A DNA stretch of 64,000 bases from assembly GCF_009905375.1 (NCBI RefSeq), contig NC_133657.1, forward strand, positions 40,605,853-40,669,852. The letters run 5' to 3'. The stretch comes from Apium graveolens. Lineage: Eukaryota > Streptophyta > Magnoliopsida > Apiales > Apiaceae. Below are positions 55,401-64,000 of this stretch, in pieces (the first letter of the stretch is position 1; each line of letters begins with the position of its first letter). Under the pieces are notes generated by a model that had not been told where the DNA came from, did not search any database, and saw nothing but the letters and a program-made list of their open reading frames with translations. The position numbers and the translations under genes were made by a program.

Positions 55401-56298
55401 ATGCTTGGATCTTAAAGGAAAAATAAGAAAATCAAGTTAAAATTCTTGAAGTCACTATTCATTGTCTTCTTCATTGATTTCTTGAAGAAGATTGTGAATG
55501 ATTTGGAGGCTTAAACTCATAGAATAGCCATAACTATGCATAAGGAATACTAGGGAATTATCTTACCAATTTAGGAAGCCTTGAACTTAAATTTTGAAAA
55601 TTTTCCTTTGAAAACTAGGAAAAGCCGAGAGCAATGTTCTTGGTGATGAAAATAAAATTTTGTTTTGATGAAAAATGATTTGCTTGGCTTGGTGGATGTA
55701 GTTTTGGTTTTTGTTTTAGTTAATTACCTTTTTAGCCTTAAACTTTGTGTGGTTCTAATTCAACCACATTTCCTTCCTTCCTTTGTCATGCTTATGTCAT
55801 CATGTGGTGTCATCCTTCCCTCTTTGTCCTCTTCTCATTGGTTGGATGACATCATCCCCTCTAATCTCTTTGATTAACTTCCTAATTGTTTGCCTAATGA
55901 CCGCTGATCAGTTATACGGTTCGCTTAACTTTTGTTTTCATTTATCGTTTGAGGGATCATACTCGGGATCTTATTACTTAGGTTCCCTTAACCTTTCTCA
56001 ATACATTATATTCCTTTTTATGATCCTCTCTTATAATCCTTTAATTTAAATCCTTTTTACCCTGTTACCTTATACTCAATTATTTCCGTATCTAGTGGAT
56101 TTTCCGGGAAAAAATCAAAGTATTCGGAATTGGATTCTGACGATCTTTACATACACTTATATACCATATAGAGTACTAATAAAATCTCAGAATATCCATA
56201 ACAGAATCCCTACATAGTGGGGCATGAAAAGTTTTCTCATTCAGCAAAAACACTATCCATAAGGGTTTCAAAAATTTCCAAAAATTGGGGTTATTACA
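52147..56298 (-). repeat. LTR 2 of E (5' LTR of the full copy)
   Basis: 4152 bases, same ends as LTR 1. It shares several variants with LTR 3 against LTR 1, for example CCACAAGTTATAGTCTC near 52270 and 56590. Confidence 0.95.
52390..52542 (-). CDS. H3-tail-like short exon of E, LTR 2 copy
   Basis: ATG at 52542; same 50-residue frame as in LTR 1. This is the copy placed correctly for splicing (donor 52458) into the accessory frame at 51964. Confidence 0.55.
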   Translation of the reverse strand: MNRTKLPIRKRIGNVPQLSGSVEAAVAEVEITNRLSFQLMMYQTYVYYEL

Positions 56299-56460
56299 GT
56301 TACTATCATGATATTTATAAGGGTTCCCGTAAGGGTTTTAACTGTCAGTACTACGTTAGGTAGCCCGACTATGAACTTGGCAAGAGTTCTTATTATCTTA
56401 GTTATTATCTTAACGTCACATCATCTCTGAGGTTATAACGCTTAGCTCTGATACCACTTC
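56299..56460 (-). repeat. 162-base leader fragment between LTR 2 and LTR 3
   Basis: Matches 51984-52146 (leader next to the PBS) with a few differences, including one missing T near 56432. It contains the PBS but not the acceptor at 51965 or any coding sequence. Confidence 0.95.
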
Positions 56461-59400
56461 TGTAACACCCCCAAATCCGGGGTCGGGGATCCGGGTTGTC
56501 ACGAGTTCCATTTCCCTTAATAACACCCAATCTTAATAATTAATCAACTACTCTGTACTATGACCCCACAATAAACACACACACCACAAGTTATAGTCTC
56601 AGAGATGATCATCCAAAAATAATCACAAGTCGTTTTATTCCACAATTACATGCCAATACACCTTAAACAGGTTTCTGAATAAATTTACATTTCTCTGCCA
56701 TTATTACAACTCGTAATATACATAAGTCTGGTACATCATTAGTTGAAAACTTAGCCTATTGGTAATTTCTACCTCAGCTACAGCGGCCTCAACGCTTCCA
56801 TAAAGCTGTGGAACGTTTCCTATCCGCTTGCGAATTGGGAGCTTGGTCCTGTTCATCTTATCTATCTGATGTTATGTGATGAAAGAAGAAAGCAAGGGTG
56901 AGCAGCAAGCCCACCAAAATAGTATTTATAATGATTAACAATATATGAGCCTTTTCATGGTACTCATGAAAGTCTTGGTCAAAAGAAATGAACCAAGTTT
57001 GATATCTTAATGCGATGAAGTCGCAAAATGTTCAGTATATATACATATATACTTTTCAAAATTTTGGAAGTCCTCTTCCATGTATAATATACACAAAGTT
57101 GCAGTTTATAACTGTATAAAAAAAATATCATTGCAAGGTGATCTCATATATCTAACCTTGTCTCAACGTTTTTCTGAAAGTCTTTGTCATTCATAAGACA
57201 AACATTAACTAGATATAAGTTTAAAAAGATGAAGTTACAAGGTACTCCAATATACTTATATCTTTTCCAAATACTACTTGAACTACCACCGTTCAAGTTA
57301 TAATTAGTTCAAAAGTTCATCACATAGATGAGACTACAAGACAGATTTGAATAGATTAAATCTTTGAAGTAGTATTGAAGGAAATGAAGTTATGATATAC
57401 TTCATTAAGTTCCGATATATATATCCACATATACATCTTCCTTATACAGTCCCTGAAAACCTCTGTCATGTAAATTATGAACAGAGTTTGTAACATCCAA
57501 TGAATTTTTGGAAGGGAAAACGAATTGTGGCATAAACCCGATATCTTGCTGATCAGGCAAAGATACCAATAAGTAACCTTTTCTACTAGTAGATGGATGA
57601 ATTCCCCAGTGGTCATCACCCTGGTCACAATAGGACCTTATGCTGGACTGCCACTCAGCCATTTATGCATTTGATGGACTGCCACTGAGCCACTTACACT
57701 ATCATGGACGCCCACTGAGCCCATGTTGCTTATGCCGACTCGATAGATGGACTTACTTCCCGAACGTTGGGTAAGTAATCAATTCATTTACCAAAACTAC
57801 AACCTTGTTGCGAATATAAAATACACCATAGAGCCGGATCCCTCAGGTTTTGAGCGAGTATTTAAATCCCCTTTTTAAAAGGAAGATCTTAAATATAAAA
57901 ATGAGTTTTGGGATCCGCTCTAACTTTTAAAAATCATTTTGAAGACTCGAAAACACTTTAAAGTGTGTTTGGAGTAATGCTGATTTAATGAAGTAAATCA
58001 GTCCCAATATATTTAGAAAATGTCTGAATATTATTATTTAAATAATATTTCCATAAAGAATAATCTTTATACAAATAATTGAAGTAGAAGTTGTGAGACT
58101 TATACTTGAAATGAGTATTAAATAACCAAAGATATACTTATACGAAAGTACTATCTTTATTTGAATAATCGAAAATAAGTTTGATTATCGAAACATTATT
58201 CTTTAATAAAATAAAGAATATTATTAAATAATAAGCGGAGTCATAATACCTCGAATGAATATTTTAAATAATATTCATTAAATAAAATAACGGCGTCATA
58301 CATCCTCAAATGAATATTCAATTAATAATCATTAATAATATAACTGAGTTATAAGCCCTCGAATGAATATTCGAAATAATATTCAATAATAAAATAAAGG
58401 AGTCATAAGTCCTCGGATGAATATTCGAAATAATATTCAATAATAAAATAAAGTTAAAGTTATCGAATAAACCTTATTCGATTAATAGTTTTGAAAACTA
58501 TAACCATATATATATAAAAATATATATATTATACTCGGGAACATCGACTCCCGGTTTAGAAATATGTTCACCTTTTGATCCCCTATACTAAGGGTAAACT
58601 CAATACCGCTTATCTCTAGCATAGGTATTATGCAACTGTAAGCATTTTAACCAACAGATATATAATCCAAGAATATGAAACAGGCATGCATATATACCAT
58701 ATCACATGCTACAATATATCGCAAGAACTTGCTAATAACAAATATGCATTTATCGCAAGATCATGCATATACACATATACATCACAACAACAGTATAACG
58801 GGTAGAAAACTTGCCTGAGTGACCGGGGGTGATAAAAGGCTCGGGATGAGTCTGGTAACCTATAAACAACAAGTAAGTTGGAATTAAACCAAAGTCACTT
58901 GTAAATCTATACTTTAACTAACTTAGACTCTAACGCTTGTTTTGCGCTTACTGATTCTCTTAAGTCACTCGAGTACCCTCGGCTCCACCATTTTTAATAA
59001 TTTAACCATTACGAGTTTTAAGGCGATTCCTTCGCAGGTGTCTTACCAACTGCCTATTACACCTTACATAAATGTTTCATATTTCAATTAGTCCTTTAAG
59101 GTCTTTAACCTATGTTTCAAAAATAAGGCGAGGGGTAAGGGTTCGTTCGCGAAACGTCGTTACTTAAAACGGCCGTTTCTCCTAAACCGTTCATCGGAAT
59201 CAAACGAACCACATATCAAAACGAAGCTCGTAACATGAACTATCTAAACATGGCAATGGTCAAAACCTAGTAGTGAGTTCAAGGGTTCTGATGTTAAGAA
59301 CAAAAACAGTCTACGGTAAATTGGGACGGCTATGTTTACGCGATTTCCCAAATTTAAACCATTCCAAAACAACTCATAATCAAGCCACAATCACATCCCA

Positions 59401-60603
59401 ATCCAAACTCCATCCATACCACATCCTAACAGCCCCAATCAATTCAATATTAACATTTATACTTATGCTTAAGCTTGAATTTAACTATACTTAAGTTCTT
59501 TTAACCAAAACAACAAGATTCACCATCCATTTCACTACCACTCCAACCCAAATTCTAAACCAACAAGCATTAAGCTACTATATCACCATAACAACTAGAA
59601 TCATCCTATTTAACAAAGTAAAGCTAGGGTTTGGAGATGATATACCTTCCTTGAAGTGGTGTGAGTAGCTAGGAAGCCTTAAGAAGTCTTGAGATGACTT
59701 AGGGATGCTTGGAATTTAAAGGAAAAACAAGAAAATCAAGTTAAAATTCTTGAAGTCACTATTCATTGTCTTCTTCATTGATTTCTTGAAGAAGATTGTG
59801 AATGATTTGGAGGCTTAAACTCATAGAATAGCCATAACTATGCATAAGGAATACTAGGGAATTATCTTACCAATTTAGGAAGCCTTGAACTTAAATTTTG
59901 AAAATTTTCCCTTTGAAAACTAGGAAAAGCCGAGAGCAATGTTCTTGGTGATGAAAATAAAATTTTGTTTTGATGAAAAATGATTTGCTTGGCTTGGTGG
60001 ATGTAGTTTTGGTTTTTGTTTTAGTTAATTACCTTTTTAGCCTTAAACTTTGTGTGGTTCTAATTCAACCACATTTCCTTCCTTCCTTTGTCATGCTTAT
60101 GTCATCATGTGGTGTCATCCTTCCCTCTTTGTCCTCTTCTCATTGGTTGGATGACATCATCCCCTCTAATCTCTTTGATTAACTTCCTAATTGTTTGCCT
60201 AATGATCGCTGATCTGTTATACGGTTCGCTTAACTTTCATTTTCGTTTATCGTTTGAGGGATCATACCCGGGATCTTATTACTTAGGTTCCCTTAACCTT
60301 TCTCAATACATTATATTCCTTTTTATGATCCTCTCTTATAATCCTTTAATTTAAATCCTTTTTACTCTGTTACCTTATACTCAATTATTTCCGTATCTAG
60401 TGGATTTTCCGGGAAAAAATCAAAGTATTCGGAATTGGATTCTGACGATCTTTACATACACTTATATACCATATAGAGTACTAATAAAATCTCAGAATAT
60501 CCATAACAGAATCCCTACATAGTGGGGCATGAAAAGTTTTCTCATTCAGCAAAAACACTATTCATAAGGGTTTCAAAAATTTCCAAAAATTGGGGTTATT
60601 ACA
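56461..60603 (-). repeat. LTR 3 of E (outermost, upstream in sense)
   Basis: 4143 bases, complete to the target-site duplication. Closest to LTR 2. In sense it heads the whole unit, so its promoter would transcribe the 162-base leader and then LTR 2. Confidence 0.95.
56704..56856 (-). CDS. H3-tail-like short exon of E, LTR 3 copy
   Basis: ATG at 56856; same peptide with S19Y. The first 18 residues, including R-T-K and R-K-R-I-G, are unchanged. No third exon follows it directly because the leader fragment lacks the acceptor. Confidence 0.45.
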   Translation of the reverse strand: MNRTKLPIRKRIGNVPQLYGSVEAAVAEVEITNRLSFQLMMYQTYVYYEL

Positions 60604-60675
60604 AAGCCCTTACCAGAAGAAATGTTCGGAAAATTACTCCATGAGCTTGGGATGGTTAGCTATGAGAAGAATTGA
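60604..60675 (+). pseudogene. pol: element A RNase H, last residues
   Basis: KPLPEEMFGKLLHELGMV to a TGA at 60673-60675 continues the DIFTK end of 42400 exactly after one target-site copy is removed, proving that E sits in RNase H of A. Confidence 0.9.
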
Positions 60676-60939
60676 TTTGCCAAATACTGATTTCCTTAGT
60701 CGGATCTTGACACATTAAATCCTGATATTGTAATCAAATTCTGATACTGGATGTGAGTATGTTATGATTCTGTTCAATTATTTTTCCTAAATTATAATTG
60801 ATTTAAATTAAGTATATTTGAGAATTATTCTTGTGCATTATTATTGAGTTGTTTGTAATTTGGATATTTGGGGTAACATAATTGCTAGTTTTTAGGCGCA
60901 ATATCTAATTTTGATGCTCTTTCATTGTCTTCCCTGCAG
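60676..60939 (+). other. T-rich non-coding stretch behind RNase H of A
   Basis: About 260 AT/T-rich bases ending in CATTGTCTTCCCTGCAG (AG at 60938-60939), which looks like a plant 3' splice site; the accessory frame begins right after it. The upstream frame also contains a Gln codon here (CAG), so coding is an alternative. Confidence 0.4.
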
Positions 60940-61953
60940 ATTGGTTACTCATTGATATATGGTCATAATTTTGATTATGGTAACACTATTATGCAATTCC
61001 TGATAGCTAGATTTAGTGATAAAGATGATGATGTCGGTTACACTAGGTTCTTATAATTGATTTTTACATATCTTTTGCCTGGTGAAAGTTTTGAAAAAGA
61101 TTATTTGGTAATGATCTTTCAAATCAATTTTAAATCGCTGATTTACTTAGCAAAAAGGAAAGATAATTCCAAGAAAGATACAATTTTACCAAGAGAATTG
61201 TGGGTGTTTTTGTCCAACAAAATGCCTAACAAGTACAGTTTTTCAAATCCCAACTCCATAGAACGGGGTACATCCAACCCTATTTCTGACCACAATTTTA
61301 ATTTTTTTGATCGAAATACTCTATCAGCTCTGGTTCTTCTAAAAAAGAATCAGTTGCAAAATTAAATACAATATCTAAGACTGATGTGTTTCAGAGACAA
61401 TCAGGTATAAAGATTGTTTCACGTTCACCTAAATCATTGGAGAAACAAGGTGGAGTAAGAAAGAAAAATATTTATTCATTAACAAGTATCAAAGAGAATG
61501 TAGGAAGAAAGAGAAGGAAGACTACAACTTCTGTTAAGCTGGTCAGACACTGAGAGTGACAGTGATGGTCCAAGTATGTTCAAGATGCCTGCTAGACCAA
61601 TGGAGGATATTGGTGCTATTGCAGAAGAAGACCAAATTTCAGTTGTAGTTGCTAAGCCTAAGAAAAGGAGACTGATCAAGGTAGCAGAAATAGTTTCAAA
61701 GCAAACAGATGGTCGTCCTGTATTGGATGATATTGCTTTGGATCAGGAATCAAAAAATCCTGATAAGTCATCGTCAAATCCTAACAGGTCTCAAGCAATT
61801 TCTGACATGATTGTGACAAATCCTGATCAGACAATTACTGATTCTCCAACAGCCAAAATTGATGAAATTTTTAAGGAAGTTGGTCTACAAAAGTATGTCA
61901 AGAGAAAAACAAAGACTTCAACAGTTTATAACAGTAAAAAGAGCAAGCTTTAA
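60940..61953 (+). pseudogene. element A accessory protein, N-terminal and middle part
   Basis: From 60940: IGYSLIYGHNFDYGNTIMQF, LIARFSDKDDDVGY, then after a TAA (61054) LIFTYLLPGESFEKDYLV and ILPRELWVFLSNKMP. A frameshift near 61540 leads to the frame 61576-61953 with MPARPMEDIG, PKKRRLIKVAEIV, NPD repeats and KYVKRKTKTS. Position after RNase H recalls the extra ORF of Sireviruses, but no transmembrane segment or known domain is seen. Probably a DNA- or RNA-associated, partly disordered protein; function unknown. Confidence 0.55.
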
Positions 61954-63431
61954 TCACCATAGAAGGGGTACAGCCCACAAGAACCATCTACTCAAAGTGA
62001 AGATGCATCTGTTACCCAGCTACACAAGAACCACCTGCTCGTGTAGGTGCATGTACTGAGATTTTTTTGACTATTCTTGACATTGCTCAAGGAAGTCATA
62101 TTTATGTGGGTGATGATATTCAGAAGATAGTGCAGGACATGGAAGCTCATCAGAAGTATATTGTTCAATTAGATGATGTTATCAATGATCCTATTTTTTA
62201 GGGAAACACACAAGAACCTTCAGTTCAAAGGATTGAAGAAGCTTCCAATCCTCAAGTCACATAAAAACTAACAGTTCAAAGTTCTGTTGCAGACTTTTTT
62301 ACAAATCCTGATATAGGGTCAACTCGTGACAAGCAGCATATTCCTGATTCATGGAAAATTCCTCATGCAGCTGTTCCTGACACAACACATCTTGCTGTAC
62401 TGGTTACTTCTACAGACGCCATCTTGGTACAACCACTCAAGACCATACCAATTGTTTCTACTACTCAAGGTACAAATCCTTTACACTCTATTTTATCTGC
62501 TGAAAATGATTAGTCCTTTACAAAGGAATACCTCTAGTCATATTATCACAGATAACTCTTCTCAGCTACCTCTTATTTCTGTAGGACTAACTTATCTGAA
62601 CCTTTCATGTGAGAATGAGAGAAAAGATTTAGAGAGAAAAAGGATTAAAGAGAGGCAGGATCCTTACCTGGAAAAATGAAAGGTACTTGAGTGACTGGAT
62701 TTAGTTAATCCTTGTGAGGAAACTCTGACTATTAGAAGTCATGAGATGAGTAGTGTGAGAAGTGATGAGATTATTTTAAAAGAACAGAGAGATTTAGGTA
62801 CTTATGGTTCTTTTCTTTCAGGATCTTCATAGGTAATTAAGCCTTCTAAGTCAATTCTTGATTTAAAGCTCAAAGGCATAGTTTTCTGATACTGAATCTG
62901 ATGATCCTGAGAAATCTTCTTGTGATGATAATAGGTCTGATTATTCTGATGATGATAATCCTGATAATGCGGCTCTGAAAGCTGGAATAGAAGCATCTAA
63001 AATGTCTAATTTTGGTTCATCATCTGGTCATGCTCCTACTCTTACTCCCCATAGGGCTCACGAATGGAATCACTCCTGGAGATTATCAAGTGAAAAGATC
63101 TCTCTGGAATCTGCTCAGAATTTAGCTAATCATGTTGTTCATTTGGTTTCTCATTCTGATATGAAAGCATCTATCAAGGCCACAAAATTTTTAGTCAAAG
63201 GATTACATTCTTTTATCTCTGCACTCAAACAAGATAATATTGATCTTAGAGAAGAGATTATTGATCTTTAAGTGACTATTAAAGGAACAAACAAACATAA
63301 TGGCTTGATAAAGAGGATGTTCAGCATGGAGGCTAAGCAAGATCACATATCTGAGAAGCTGATAGCTCTGTAGGATGGTCAGAATGTAACAAATTCTAAG
63401 TTGGATTCTATTCTCTCTCTTCTACAGATCT
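61954..63431 (+). pseudogene. element A accessory protein, C-terminal part
   Basis: Broken frames homologous to 200-1549: LDDVINDPIF near 62180, CENERKDLERKRIKER near 62610-62660, RSDEIILKEQRDLG near 62770, acidic D-rich stretch near 62890-62990, then 63002-63270 with MSNFGSSSGHAPTL, HRAHEWNHSWRL and KFLVKGLHSFISALKQDNIDL, ending at a TAA in 63269-63271 with readable homology to about 63330. Confidence 0.6.
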
Positions 63432-63450
63432 AGATGCCAAAAAGGGGAGA
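63432..63450 (+). other. purine-rich tract of element A
   Basis: GATGCCAAAAAGGGGAGATAG; the AAAAAGGGGAGA run is typical of copia polypurine tracts, but here it lies within MPKKGD-like coding sequence and no LTR follows within 500 bases, so its role as primer site is unsure. Confidence 0.4.
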
Positions 63451-64000
63451 TAGTACCAAATACAAAGTGTCAATTTTAATCAATTTTGAGGAAAAATGCC
63501 AATTCTGATGATGATGGTGATAAGCAAGCAAAGAAGACCTCTGATGCTGTCTTAGTTCAAACTGGAACTGGAATTCAAAATCAAACTACACAGTCAACTC
63601 AAGTATCTAAGGGTAGTTCACATAGATCTAATCTAGAAGCTGCTCTTGTTACTCCAAGTTCAATTCCTAACAACAAAGATACAAGTTCTGATTCTTTTTC
63701 CTAATTTTGTTAAAACTAAAGAAGAAGACACTCTATTTCGGATGGATTTATAGATTATCTCTGCTTATGTTGAAGCCTTTAATGCTGAAAATTTCAAATA
63801 AGAATAAATTGCTTTTTACAGAGAATAAAGGGCACGGGAAAGAAAAATCAGAATTGCTGTTGACAAAGAAATCAAGCATACATGAATATGCTTAGAAGAT
63901 ATGAAGAGAATAGATGGAGGAGTACAGATATGAAGATGTTACATGAAAGAGCAGAAAGGAAAGCTCAAGTATTTCCAAAGATTAAGAATAAGTAGAAATG
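63451..64000 (+). pseudogene. element A accessory protein, extreme C-terminus
   Basis: Frame 63486-63704 is hydrophilic (NSDDDGDKQAKKTSDAV, Gln/Ser/Thr-rich). After a shift, a charged helical stretch with SIHEYA near 63880 runs on to the window edge. Part of the same accessory region; no domain recognised. Confidence 0.45.

Larger units (their letters stand above)
42401..60603 (-). mobile_element. Ty3/gypsy element E with three LTRs, inserted in RNase H of A
   Basis: Exact target-site duplication AAGCC at 42396-42400 and 60604-60608 bounds the whole 18.2 kb unit. It contains LTRs at 42401-46550, 52147-56298 and 56461-60603, one internal region (46551-52146) and a 162-base leader fragment between the second and third LTR. 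Minus strand. The pol remnants are heavily decayed, but the frame upstream of gag is open. Confidence 0.95.
1557..64000 (+). mobile_element. Ty1/copia element A, split by nested insertions, runs off right edge
   Basis: Pieces on the plus strand follow copia order: LTR (1557-2141), PBS, gag (2213-2517, 2951-3486, 23993-25490), protease and integrase (38974-40404), RT and RNase H (40900-42400, 60604-60675), accessory region (60940 onward). Each gap is filled by an insertion with target-site duplication, and the reading frame resumes across each one. About 9.8 kb of the element is inside the window; the 3' LTR lies beyond it. Many stops and frameshifts make it non-autonomous. It is the oldest insertion after layer 0, since all others sit in it. 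Confidence 0.8.

Noticed and set aside
1..64000. Host genes, tRNA, rRNA, CRISPR
   Set aside because: Every region longer than 300 bases could be tied to a transposable element by homology, LTR pairing or target-site duplication. The TGGTATCAGA sites are primer binding sites, not tRNA genes.

Overview
The window is plant nuclear DNA made almost entirely of nested LTR retrotransposons. Evidence: tRNA-iMet-type primer binding sites (TGGTATCAGA), plant-type Ty1/copia and chromodomain-bearing Ty3/gypsy proteins, very long gypsy LTRs (3.3-4.15 kb), and a MULE-type MITE. No host gene, tRNA, rRNA or CRISPR array was seen. A large-genome eudicot is likely; the species cannot be fixed from this sequence.

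Layout. (0) 1-1556: 3' accessory coding region of an old Ty1/copia copy. (A) From 1557 past the right edge: a >9.8 kb Ty1/copia element of the same family, plus strand, cut into pieces by later insertions. Its parts run in the expected order: LTR 1557-2141; gag 2213-3486 and 23993-25490; protease/integrase 38974-40404; RT/RNase H 40900-42400 and 60604-60675; accessory region 60940-64000. (MITE) 2518-2950, in A's gag. (B) 3487-23992, minus-strand gypsy in A's gag. (C) 13356-21390, plus-strand copia inside B's right LTR. (D) 25491-38973, minus-strand chromovirus in A at the gag-protease border; best preserved. (E) 42401-60603, minus-strand gypsy in A's RNase H, with three LTRs instead of two. 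Target-site duplications: MITE GGAGATATG, C AAACA, D CTTGG, E AAGCC (all exact); B GCTGT/GCTGC.

Main observation. In the gypsy elements D and E a short ATG exon lies inside the LTR, just after a splice-acceptor-like motif. Its peptide starts like the histone H3 tail: D reads MVRFKQTARKT and E reads MNRTKLPIRKRIG (H3 starts ARTKQTARKS). In both, this exon ends at AG|GTAGAA, and an AG acceptor just inside the primer binding site opens, in phase, a reading frame lying upstream of gag. B has the same geometry without clear H3 similarity. I infer a spliced subgenomic mRNA, crossing the LTR/PBS border, that encodes an H3-tail-headed accessory protein in chromodomain-carrying retrotransposons. A longer intron inside the LTR would precede it, as in plant H3.3 genes, which have a 5'-UTR intron just before the ATG.

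Other notable points: an array of hairpins with one shared apical sequence and unrelated but self-complementary stems in the leader of C; a hairpin beside the polypurine tract with compensatory changes between B, D and E; the three-LTR structure of E; six AACGG-type repeats in the LTR of A; and a long accessory region behind RNase H in family A. Nearly every pol gene carries stops, frameshifts or deletions.
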